Positions 22,481-32,347 of a DNA stretch of 64,000 nucleotides are shown piece after piece. Positions within the stretch are counted from its first letter, which is position 1, and each line of letters opens with the position of its first letter. Made by a program: the position numbers and the translations under genes. Origin of the DNA: Siphonodentalium dalli (Eukaryota; Mollusca; Scaphopoda; Gadilida; Siphonodentaliidae). Where the stretch lies: assembly GCA_032622095.1 (NCBI GenBank), contig CP136061.1:10307287-10371286 (forward strand), given 5' to 3'. The notes beneath the pieces were generated by a model, which was given only the letters and a program-made list of their open reading frames with translations, was not told the origin of the DNA and searched no databases.

Positions 22481-22934
22481 GTGACCCGCCATATCAAATC
22501 CAGTCGTAAGTCGAGATTTTTTTTACCCTGTGCCAATGCATTCTCTTATATATGCGAGTCGACCATAGGTCGCCTCACATATATAAGAGAATGCATTGGC
22601 CTAACAATTTTTTACAATTTTTTTAAAATAATTGTATCTGACAATTTTTAGGACATAAAATAAAAAAACATCCATTACCCTACAGGGAGCCCCACACATA
22701 TATATAAGCATATAGAAGAGTGTCGTCTGCTCATGTTGTCTGGGGCTCTGTATGGGTGAAATTATAAAATAGTTAAAGAATACAAGAAAAAATTATTACA
22801 ATAGTAAAAAATTGTTAGGCCAATGCATTCTCTTATATATGCGAGGCGACCTATGGTCGATTCGCATATATAAGAGAATGCATTGGCACAGGGTAAAAAA
22901 TCCCGACTTACGACTGGATTCGATATGGCGGGTC
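22481..22934 (+). mobile_element. Family A, complete reference copy
   Basis: Termini tgtgacccgccatatcaaat and ..cgatatggcgggtc are inverted repeats extending about 130 bp inward. Each arm contains the 67-bp palindrome ccaatgcattctcttatata...tatataagagaatgcattgg (22533-22600 and 22820-22887), whose loop cgacctatggtcg is itself palindromic. The centre holds ccctacagggagccccacac and gtgtcgtctgctcatg. It has no coding capacity: a non-autonomous element. The right end runs straight into a family H element. Confidence 0.9.
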
Positions 22935-22936
22935 TA

Positions 22937-23023
22937 TTAACCCATAGTGAGCCCCACACAGCCTGGAGCAGACGACACTATGTAGTGCATGCTTCCATCT
23001 GTGTGAGGCTCCCTGTGGGTTCA
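22937..23023. mobile_element. Family H MITE, copy 1 (79 bp plus TTAA-type flanks)
   Basis: TTAA then cccatagtgagccccacaca, core gagcagacgacac, then tgtgaggctccctgtggg and TTCA. Terminal inverted repeats of about 20 bp. Length from flank to flank is 87 bp, identical to the copies at 54998 and 60669. TTAA at the ends suggests a piggyBac-type mechanism; the right flank here is mutated. Confidence 0.75.
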
Positions 23024-23159
23024 ACAATGGACCCTATAGGTAGTTTGTTGGACTTATTATCTCAACGTTTCCCATAAAAGAATATGAATTCTGCATTTGA
23101 ATTGTATATAATGACTTCCATAAAATCATTTATTAACAATTTACACATCATGTACGATT

Positions 23160-23510
23160 GTCTCCACCCAGTCCCCACACACCCTACCCGACAACGCCCC
23201 TACCCAGTCGTCACCGCCCTACCCGACAACGATCCCCATCCATCCAGTCGCGACCCACCCTACCCAACAACGCCCCTATCCAGTCCTCATCACCCTGCCC
23301 GACAACGATCCCCACCCAGTCAACACACACCCTACCCGACAACGCTCCCCACCCAGTCCCCCACCCACCATATCCGACAACGCTCAAACCTATCCGATAA
23401 TGCTCCCCACCACCCTATCCGATAATGCTCTACACCCACCTACCATATTCGATAACGCTCATCAACCCACCCGCCCACCCTTTCCGATAACGCTCTTCAT
23501 ACACTCACAC
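23160..23510. repeat. C-rich imperfect repeat
   Basis: Degenerate units of caccctacccgacaacgctc with variants accatatccgacaacgctc and ccctatccgataatgctc. About 12 copies with variable length. Confidence 0.75.
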
Positions 23511-23809
23511 ACAAAAATATTGACATGTGTATGCATTAGACAAAATTTTCCCGCTATAATTTGCTGACTCAGAGCCCAGTCTGAAAAAAACGGCCGTCAT
23601 GATGGACGCCATCTTATCTGGTGTCCAGACGACCACTTTTGTCTGTCGTGTTAACATCGATTAAAAGTTGAGGGACATAACAAGGAAGAAAATGAGTGGG
23701 GTGAAGTTAAGTCCTGATGGGGTGCAGGGGTACTCTATCAGCTCAGGGACTATGTCATGGGTATCGTTTAACCCCTGCATTTGTTCTTGTCTATATATTA
23801 TTTTGATGC

Positions 23810-24000
23810 AAAGATCATCATCATCACCATTTACATCATCGTCATCGTCATTGTCAGAGTAATCGTCGTCCTCATTATCGTCATAATCACCATCATCATC
23901 GAAGTCGTAGTAATCATGGCAATCGTCGTAATCGTCGTCGTCGTAATCGTCGTAATAATCGTCGTCGTAATCGTCGTCGTCATTATCTTCGTTATCGTGG
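23810..24000. repeat. Degenerate (tcg/tca)n trinucleotide tract
   Basis: Mixed tcg, tca and taa triplets. On the minus strand one frame stays open from about 24022 to the stop at about 23673 and reads as long Asp runs broken by Tyr (DDDDYDDDYYDDYDDDDYDD), then about 50 ordinary residues. No upstream start codon or splice acceptor could be assigned, so I leave it as a repeat. Confidence 0.8.
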
Positions 24001-24009
24001 TCACAACGT

Positions 24010-24097
24010 GGATCCGGCGGCTAATCGATACGGTTACGGGATCCGGCGGCTAATCGATACGGTTACGGGATCCGGCGGCTAATCGATATGGTTGAGG
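24010..24097. repeat. 29-bp tandem triplication
   Basis: Three copies of ggatccggcggctaatcgat followed by acggttacg. The last has two changes. Confidence 0.9.
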
Positions 24098-24451
24098 ACG
24101 CATTATATTTCTATATTCAGAAGAATTCACACGAGTACAATGTTTAATTTGATCCTTCATAGAACACTGTTTACCGAGGCTATAGTTTACTGATGCTGTA
24201 GTTTACTGAGGACATAGTCATATGAATGGATGCAAATCTTGGCATCAAAAACATAATTATATCTTTGTGTAAAAAATAGCTATCGACATGCTAACTGAAG
24301 ACGTCTCAATTCTCGCCACGAACCATTTGAACAATCCCGAAGCACTCTATGTCTGTGAATCTTGGCACTGTTGTCGCCAGAACGTTGGAACACGCTTATC
24401 GCATACCTGCGCATTCCGAAGCCATACTCACAAATCACCCCAGGAAACGCA

Positions 24452-24851
24452 TTAACCCTTTACCCAACAGAAGGGCCCTGTGCCAATGCATTCTCTTATA
24501 TATGCGAGTCGACCATAGGTCGCCTCGCATATATAAGAGAATGCATTGGCTTAACACATTAAAAATTATAAAATTGTTAAAGAATGTAAGAACAAATGGT
24601 AAAAAGTGTTAAAAAAAGAATATTTTTAGGCCAATGCATTCTCTTATATATGCGAGGCGACCTATGGTCGACTCGCATATATAAGAGAATGCATTGGCAC
24701 AGGGCATAACTATAACCATCACAATGTGGTCAATGAGCCGGTTCCAATGATATCCATATTTGTATGGTTTTATTGAGACAGACCGAAGATATTTTAGGCT
24801 GTTGAAGCTTTATTTGGCCGGTTTTGGCCGGTTTGTTGGGTAAAGGGTTAA
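24452..24851 (+). mobile_element. Family A2 (piggyBac-like MITE), copy 1
   Basis: TTAA|CCCTTTACCCAACA ... TGTTGGGTAAAGGG|TTAA with both flanking TTAAs intact. Two 67-bp palindromes, identical in type to those of family A, sit at about 24483-24550 and 24633-24700. The right third is a unique tail with aatgatatccatatttgta and ggccggttttggccgg. Non-coding. Confidence 0.9.
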
Positions 24852-24884
24852 CGAAGAGATAACTGTCGTACAGCCATACTGCTA

Positions 24885-25010
24885 CTTATGTAATGTTCAT
24901 ACGCTCATGTCCCGAACCGTCTCGACCTTATGTAATGTTCATACGCTCATGTCCCGAATCGTCTCGACCTTATGTAATGTTCATACGCTCATGTCCCGAC
25001 CCGTCTCGAT
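24885..25010. repeat. 42-bp tandem triplication
   Basis: Three units of cttatgtaatgttcatacgc followed by tcatgtcccgaaccgtctcg; differences are single bases. Confidence 0.85.
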
Positions 25011-25112
25011 CGCTACTGCATGTGTATATAGTCATATAGCCACGTGAAGCTACTTAAGTATATTGTTATTCACGGAGCGGTTTGTCCTGTAGAACAATGG
25101 AACGAGTTTACC

Positions 25113-25225
25113 GCATTCCATGACATTCCATGACATTCCATGACATTCCATGACATTCCATGACATTCCATGACATTCCGAACTCCTAGTGACAAATTAA
25201 CCGCATTCCATGACATTCCGAACTC
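25113..25225. repeat. 10-bp repeat attccatgac
   Basis: Six perfect head-to-tail copies of attccatgac from about 25116, then gaactcctagtgacaaatta and one more partial block. A triplet of atggtcccatac lies further on at about 25815-25850. Confidence 0.9.
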
Positions 25226-25249
25226 CTATTGACAAATTCACTTCCAAGC

Positions 25250-25640
25250 TTTAAAGACACATTATGGACTTGTTCGTGTGTGTGAAACTGTTAAGTTGGT
25301 ATGCAGGCGCTATGCCAACTGAAGGAATTTAGCATTCTAATATAACATCGCCGAAACTGTCAAGCAAATCGACCGCACCACTCAATAGAAAACATCGTGT
25401 GAACGACGCTCAATTGTAAATATGTATTTCTCGATTCGGGACGGATCTATCGGCGATAAAGCAACGAAAACGATTTCGCCACCGAAAGTCGCTTTATTTA
25501 ATTAATATATAAGATTGACGACGTGTGTAGTTAATTTGGACATAATATTTGTAAAATTAACTACATTAAGCAAGATTATTCTCCATTTCTATTTTATCAC
25601 CCAACCGGAGTGTTTCACATGACTTTAAGGAACTCGTGTT
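25250..25640 (+). repeat. Dispersed repeat J, copy 1
   Basis: Inverse of 52865-53230: gcaggcgctatgccaactga, tctcgattcgggacg, ttaattaatatataagattg and accggagtgtttcacatgac are all found reversed there. Non-coding and moderately diverged. Confidence 0.75.
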
Positions 25641-26491
25641 GACGGAACATTTACATTATTATGGGTCGAATCATGAAAATGAATTTCTGAATTCATTTTA
25701 ATTATAATCGCCACGTTGTTTGCATCGTTTGTCGAGCACATCAATGTATTTCGCAAACATCCTTGGCTCAAATTAATTCATTTGTTACATATATTCTATT
25801 GATTATAAAAGGAGATGGTCCCATACATGGTCCCATACATGGTCCCATACATGGCCGGATTTAGTGTACGGTATCCATTTAAAGGGATACTGTACTCACA
25901 TGTTTTTTTAATCTCAGAGATTGTCTAACGTTACGGTACGAAACTAGAGGATCAAAAACCAACATCCACCTAATAAATAAATAAATAAATAATAGAATAA
26001 ATAACAGTTTTGTATAGCGTAAAATCCACCGAAGTTCTCTAAAACGCTTGACATGTTAAACATAAAATACAATTGCAAATATAATACATAATTATGGACA
26101 TCAACAAAAATGTAGAACTATAAGTGAGACGTTACTAAGAAATACAAAAGCGCATAAAATTACAAATCGAAAACAATATTAAAAAGTTACTGGTAAATTG
26201 GGGGTGATAATAGGCTAAAAAATGCTAACAGCGAAAAAAGGGGGTAAAATGGCGAACGGGTAACAAGCTAAAAATAACATGAAAATGGTGGTAAAATGGG
26301 GAAAGATCGGGAAATGAGTAAAATTGAAACGAAAAATATTGATGAGACTAAGGTGCTTAATTAGTGATCCAAACAGTATAAAAGATAGAATATTATTAAC
26401 AAAGGTTATTTTTTGGTTTTGTTAACATTATGTTATACAATGGTAAGCTTTATGTTTTGGTAAGCTAAGGCTAATGTATGCATAATCAGAA
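25641..26491. other. Unassigned AT-rich stretch
   Basis: A (taaa)n run at 25973-25992 is the only local repeat. The phrase tttaaagggatactgtac also occurs inverted at about 37160-37175. No frame or family recognised. Confidence 0.45.
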
Positions 26492-26894
26492 TTAACCCTT
26501 TACCCAACAGAAGGGCCCTGTGCCAATGCATTCTCTTATATATGCGAGTCGACCATAGGTCGCCTCGCATATATAAGAGAATGCATTGGCTTAACTCATT
26601 AAAATTATATATAAAATTGTTAAAGAATGTAAGAAAAAATAGTAAAAAGTGTTAAAAAAAGAATATTTTTAGGCCAATGCATTCTCTTATATATGCGAGG
26701 CGACCTATGGTCGACTCGCATATATAAGAGAATGCATTGGCACAGGGCATAACTGTAACTATCACAATGTGGTCAAGGAGCCGGTTCCAATGATATCCAT
26801 ATTTGTATGGTTCTATTGAGACAGACCGAAGATATTTTAGGCTGTTGAAGCTTTATTTGGCCGGTTTTGGCCGGTTTGTTGGGTAAAGGGTTAT
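26492..26894 (+). mobile_element. Family A2, copy 2
   Basis: Same structure as 24452-24851, with TTAA on the left and TTAT on the right. Palindromes lie at about 26522-26590 and 26673-26741. More than 95% alike by eye over most of its length, so transposition was fairly recent. Confidence 0.9.
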
Positions 26895-27704
26895 CGCTCC
26901 TACGTTACTATTTAGTTCGCTTCGGGAGTATAATATATTTGATTCGAGTCGAGGAATCAAAGCTCAAAGTTATCTGATGACGATTTTTAAAATTTGTTCT
27001 CTTTCACCACCTGGAATATTTTGTGGCCTAGCAAATATTCGACGATCCGACCGACATACTCTCCATACAAAATTTCGTTGAACAAAATGTTGATACATAA
27101 CACGTTATAGTAGAGTTATACAGTGGTTAACATTATTTTTGGCAATTAATCGATTCTGATAACTGAAGCAACTTTTGAAGAAATGTTGTTGTTGTTGGAA
27201 TCTGATGATACGTGGATCGAATCGGATTATGTACCTTTAAAAGGTGTATATTTTGATGGTCTATTATTGATTTGGAGGGATGTTAAGGGTGCGTCCATAC
27301 ACTGGTAAATATGCATGGCATTTTTTGCAGTCATTTTCTTATAGAAAATCCTATGCCAGAATATTAACGGCAACATGCATAAAGAATGCATATTTGCCAT
27401 AGTTAACGACATGAGAAGCATCACTCCCGCATTGAGTTTATTGCACCAGAATCATCTCTATTAATAACAGAACTTCTTTGATAATTTCGAGTGGTCAAAA
27501 TTAAACTGGAGTATAACATGGATTATCACTTGAAGTATCATGCCATTTAGTGGCTTTGTCTCGAAACACGATTAATTAACTCTTGTTCCGACACTGTAAT
27601 CAGTATCACCGCAACAAGCACCACCAGAAGCGCATTACTAAACCCTCTCTACACTAAATGCTTGGTTTGGAGTTTGGGATTATCACCGGGAAGATTTGAA
27701 AGGG
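26895..27704 (+). repeat. Dispersed repeat I, most complete copy
   Basis: A long non-coding repeat. In order: cgctcctacgttactattta, gattcgagtcgaggaatc, ttggcaattaatcgattctg, ggaatctgatgatacg, ttcttatagaaaatcctatg, aacagaacttctttgataat, actgtaatcagtatcaccg. Parts recur at 31055-32030, 48495-48913, 49031-49406, 49819-49975, 52611-52870, 54455-54553 and 55103-55560. Class unknown; no TIR or tail identified. Confidence 0.7.
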
Positions 27705-30386
27705 CCGTCAGCCCTCTCCTTGATACTCCTGTAACCCACGTTTGTATGTTATAATGCCGCTGTCAGCCTTCTCCTTGAGACTCCTACAACCCACGTTTGT
27801 ATGTTATAATGCCGCTGTCAGCCCTCTCCTACAACCCACGTTTGTATGCTATAATGCCGCTGTCAGCCCTCTCATTGAGACTCCTACAACCCACGTTTGT
27901 ATGCTATAATGCCTCTGTCAGCCCTCTCCTACAACCCACGTTTGTATGTTATAATGCCGCTGTAGCCCTCTCCTACAACCCACGTTTGTATGCTATAATG
28001 CTGCTGTCAGCCCTCTCTTACAACCCACGTTTGTATGCTATAATGCCGCTGTCAGCCCTCCCCACAACCCACGTTTGTATGCTATAATGCCGCTCTCAGC
28101 CCTCTCCTACAACCCACGTTTGTATGCTATAATGCCGCTGTAGCCCTCTCCTACAACCCACGTTTGTATGCTATAATGCTGCTGGCAGCCCTATCTTACA
28201 ACCCACGTTTGTATGCTATAATACCGCTGTCAGCCCTCTCCCACAACCCACGTTTGTATGCTATAATTCCGCTCTCAGCCCTCTCCTACAACCCACGTTT
28301 GTATGCTATAATGCCGCTGTAGCCCTCTCCTATAACCCACGTTTGTATGCTATAATGCTGCTGTCAGCCCTCTCTTACAACCCACGTTTGTATGCTATAA
28401 CGCCGCTGTCAGCCCTCTTCTACAACCCACGTTTGTATGATATAATGCCGCTGTCAGACCTCTCACACAACCCACGTTTGTATGATATAATGCCGCTGCC
28501 AGCCCTCTCCTACAACCCACGTTTGTATGCTATAATGCTGCTGGCAGCCCTATCTTACAACCCACGTTTGTATGCTATAATGCCGCTGTCAGCCCTCTCC
28601 CACAACCCACGTTTGTATGCTATAATGCCGCTCTCAGCCCTCTCCTACAACCCACGTTTGTATGCTATAATGCCGCTGTAGCCCTCTCCTACAACCCACG
28701 TTTGTATGCTATAATGCTGCTGTCAGCCCTCTCTTACAACCCACGTTTGTATGCTATAACGCCGCTGTCAGCCCTCTTCTACAACCCACGTTTGTATGAT
28801 ATAATGCCGCTGTCAGCCCTCTCACACAACCCACGTTTGTATGATATAATGCCGCTGCCAGCCCTCTCCTACAACCCACGTTTGTATGCTATAATGCCGC
28901 TGTCAGCCCTCTCCTACAACCCACGTTTGTATGCTATAATGCCGCTGTCAGCCCTCTCCCACAACCCACGTTTGTATGATATAATGCCGATGTAGCCCTC
29001 TCCTACAACCCACGTTTGTATGCTATAATGCCGCTGTCAGCCATCTCCTACAACCCACGTTTGTATGCTATAATGCCACTGTCAGCCCTCTCCTACAACC
29101 CACGTGTGTACGTTATAATGCTGCTGTCAGCCCTCTCACACAACCCACGTTTGTATGCTATAATGCCGCTGTCAGCCCTCTCCTACAACCCACGGTTGTA
29201 TGCTATAATGCCGCTGTCAGCCCTCTCCTACAACCCACGTTTGTATGATATAATGCCGCTGTCAGCCCTCTCCTACAACCCACGTTTTTACGTTATAATG
29301 CCGCTGTCAGCCCTCTCCCACAACCCACGTTTGTATGATATAATGCCGCTGTAGCCCTCTCATACAACCCACGTTTGTATGATATAATGCCGCTGTTATA
29401 CCTCTTCTACAACCCACGTGTGTATGCTATAATGCCGCTGTCAGCCCTCTCCCACAACCCACGTTTGTATGCTATAATGCCGCTGTCAGCCCTTTCCTAC
29501 AACCCACGTTTGTATGCTATAATGCCGCTGTCAGCCCTCTCCTACATCCCACGTTTGTATGATATAATGCCGCTGTAGCCCTCTCCTACAACCCACGTTT
29601 GTATGCTATAATGCCGCTGTCAGCCCTCTCCTACAACCCACGTTTGTATGCTATAACGCCGCTGTCAGCCCTCTCCTACAACCCACGATTGTATGCTATA
29701 ATGCCGCTGTCAGCCCTCCTCTCCTACAACCCACGTTTGTATGCTATAATGCCGCTGTCAGCCATCCTCTCCTACAACCCACGTTTGTATGCTATAATGC
29801 CGCTGTCAGCCCTCTCCTACAACCCACGTTTGTATGCTATAATGCCGCTGTCAGCCCTCTCCTATAACCCACGTTTGTATGCTATAATGCCGCTGTCAGC
29901 CCTCTCCTACAACCCACGTTTGTTTGATATAATGCCGCTGTAGCCCTCTCCTACAACCCACGTTTGTATGCTATAATGCCGCTGTCAGCCCTCTCCCACA
30001 ACCCACGTTTGTATGCTATAATGACGCTGTCAGCCCTCTCATACAACCCACGTTTGTATGCTAAAATGCCACTATAGCCCTCTCCTACAACCCACGTTTG
30101 TATGCTATAATGCCGCTGTCAGCCCTCTCTTACAACCCACGTTTGTATGCTATAATGCCGCTGTCAGCCCTCTCCTACAACCCACGTTTGTATGCTATAA
30201 TGCCACTGTCAGCCCTCTCCTACAACCCACGTTTGTATGTTATAATGCCGCTGTCAGCCCACTCCTACAACCCACGTTTGTATGCTATAATGCCGCTGTA
30301 GCCCTCTCCTACAACCCACGTTTGTATGCTATAATGCCGCTGTCAGCCCTCTCCAACAACCCACGTTTGTATGCTATAATGCCGCT
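27705..30386. repeat. 45-bp minisatellite, about 60 units
   Basis: Unit tacaacccacgtttgtatgc followed by tataatgccgctgtcagccc and tctcc. Frequent variants lose two bases (gctgtagccc), which resets the reading frame. Mean divergence is low. Because 45 is a multiple of three, stretches of 60-110 codons stay open (YNPRLYAIMPLSALS repeats), interrupted wherever a 43-bp unit occurs. I see no promoter or splice context and treat it as satellite. Confidence 0.97.
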
Positions 30387-30665
30387 GAAGAGCGTGTGTT
30401 GGGTTTGGATTTGTGAGTCTTTAACACTAAGTAGATATTTGCCTGCTGTGTATGGTGTGCATGCCACCATGAAAGAAACAAAGCCCCTCCGACCCACTCA
30501 CTTCCGAAACTGGACCGGCGATGAAGACTATACCTTGTTTACAATTAGAGTTGTGTGAGGGCTGACAGCGGCATTATAGCATACAAACGTGGGTTGTGGG
30601 AGAGGGCTGACACCGGCATTATAGCATACAAGCCACTACATATCGTTTTATGTAGTGGCTTTTTC
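30387..30665. other. Spacer, inverted 45-bp units and a hairpin
   Basis: 30387-30552 is single-copy. At 30553-30631 two units of the preceding array occur in inverse orientation (gggctgacagcggcattata). A 12-bp perfect stem agccactacata...tatgtagtggct follows at about 30630-30658, then ttttt. The whole locus 27705-30665 may be a foldback with one expanded arm. The spacer contains gccaccatga opening a 29-codon frame, not recognised. Confidence 0.65.
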
Positions 30666-30750
30666 TAAACTAGTGTCCTGATTAGTGCTTGCATGTACTG
30701 CGTTGCCTTTGTTTGTTGTATTCCGGGCTTGTACTACGGGCTCAACGCTA

Positions 30751-30970
30751 GGAAGAGGGTGCAATGCCGGTCGATTGAGAGGGTGCAATGCCGGCCGGCT
30801 GAAAGGGTGCAATGCCGGTCGGTTGAGAGGGTGCAATGCCGACCGGTTGAGAGGGTGTAATGCCGGCCGGTTGAAAGGGTGCAATGCCGGCCGGTTGAAA
30901 GGGTGCAAGGCCGGTCGGTTGAGAGGGTGCAATGCCGACCGGTTGAGAGGGTGTAATGCCGGCCGGTTGA
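30751..30970. repeat. 24-bp GC-rich minisatellite, 9 units
   Basis: Units of gagggtgcaatgccggtcgg followed by ttga, with rrttga/rctga variants. The length is a multiple of three, hence frames open on both strands. Confidence 0.92.
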
Positions 30971-31054
30971 CCTAAGGTATGTCGGGGCTCCCCAACTCTT
31001 AATGGTGCAATGCCCGCCTTCCACTCATGTGTGAGTGTCAGAACCAGTTGGCCT

Positions 31055-32030
31055 GGTTGTGTATTTGGTTGGTCTACACTAAATAGATTATCCCAGTCAG
31101 TTAAAACCTGTACATGGGAATGGCCTATTATTGATTTGGCGGGAACTTAAGGTGATAATAGCAGACGACAGGTCAACAAAAGGGCAAAAGCAGCCCTAGT
31201 TATTGAGGGAATTATTTACATAATAAGTTCAACAAACAACATATTGTTGGACTTATTATCTGAACATTTCTTATAGGATAACTACTCACTAATAATACAG
31301 GCACCATCAGAAGCACATTACTATAGGATAACTACTCACCAATAATACAGGTACCATCGGAAATACATTACCTAATCCTTTCTACACTAAATGTAGTCAG
31401 TTAAATATACATAATCCGAATTAACGCTCCTAAATTACTATATCTTTGGCTTCGGGGATAAACGATTCGCGCCGAGGAACCCACACTTCAACACTCAGAG
31501 TGATCAGATATCGATTTTTGAAATCAGTTGTTTCTAGAGATGTGTACTTTTTTCGGCCTGGCAAAGTTCGTCAACCCGAAAATTGCGGAAGAATATGGAT
31601 AACTCTAAAACAAAGTGGTAGTACGGCCAAATTTCGTTGAACAAGATACATAATCCGAATTAACGCTCAAATAAATTACTATTTCTTTGGCTTCGGGGGT
31701 AAACAAATATTTGATTCGAGTCGAGGAACCCACCCATTCAAAGCTCAGAGTTTTATCAGATTTCGATTTTTGAAATGTGTTATTTTTCGCCAACTAGAAT
31801 AATCTCGATACCAAATTGCGTTGAACAAAATATTTAATATATAACACTTTTTTGAAAATTCTATACTAGAGTTGACAGTGGTTAGCATTATGTTTTGGTA
31901 ATTAATCTATTCTGATAACTGAAGCGTCTATTCAAGAAATGTTGTCGCTGTTGTTGGAATCCCTGATGATATGGGGACCATCGAATCGTATTGTGTACAT
32001 TTAATATATCTTAAGGTAACGCATGAGTAC
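31055..32030 (+). repeat. Dispersed repeat I, two partial copies in tandem
   Basis: 31380-31640 and 31650-32030 both start ataatccgaattaacgctc and continue ttggcttcggg..gattcgag-type sequence. The second continues to ggggaccatcgaatcg. Upstream, 31055-31380 has the related phrases acactaaatagattatccca and a doubled ataggataactactcac. The second copy ends a few bases from the RENBP exon at 32035. Confidence 0.7.
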
Positions 32031-32034
32031 TGAC

Positions 32035-32201
32035 CAAGTATTCCTCTTGTAGCGCAGCTTTGGCCAGCTCGGAATTCGCCATACAATAGAAGCACTCTGA
32101 ATATATTGTGTTCTGCATCTTGACAGGTTTCCCAGTCTTCGTCACGACCAGATTGCATCTTAAAGAGTCTGATTTGACGCGAAGTTTGAGAAAATATCCA
32201 G
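32035..32201 (-). CDS. RENBP exon (third seen)
   Basis: 167 bp on the minus strand: two bases completing an Ala codon (G|CT), then 55 codons beginning GYFLKLRVKSDSLRC. The diagnostic stretch GKPVKMQNTIYSECFYCMA matches GRPVKVQRTIFSECFYTMA of human RENBP, and NSELAKAALQEEYL aligns with the following NEL...RY segment. The other two frames contain a stop or have no similarity. The acceptor is ctctaattttcag; the donor TTG|gtcagt is GT but not the best consensus. It joins exon 39017-39092 in phase 1 and exon 15285-15533 in phase 0 with no missing residues. Function as for the whole enzyme. Confidence 0.9.
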
Positions 32202-32347
32202 CTGAAAATTAGAGAAAAGGGGAATATTAATACCATATTAGTATAAACGTGTTCAACCTTAAGGCTTGCATTGGTAGCAAGTGCAGCTCTTGAACATTGG
32301 CGTCATAACAGTAAATTTAGGTTTTTAAGAATCATCTAAGCAGAATG

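Noticed and set aside
23160-23510. Pro/His-rich frames
   Set aside because: Product of a C-rich degenerate repeat open in two phases.
30474-30558. Kozak-like gccaccatga opening a 29-codon frame
   Set aside because: Short, lies in the spacer of a repeat locus, no similarity recognised, runs into inverted array units.
30628-30665. Rho-independent terminator
   Set aside because: Hairpin plus T run fits the form, but this is a eukaryotic intron/repeat.
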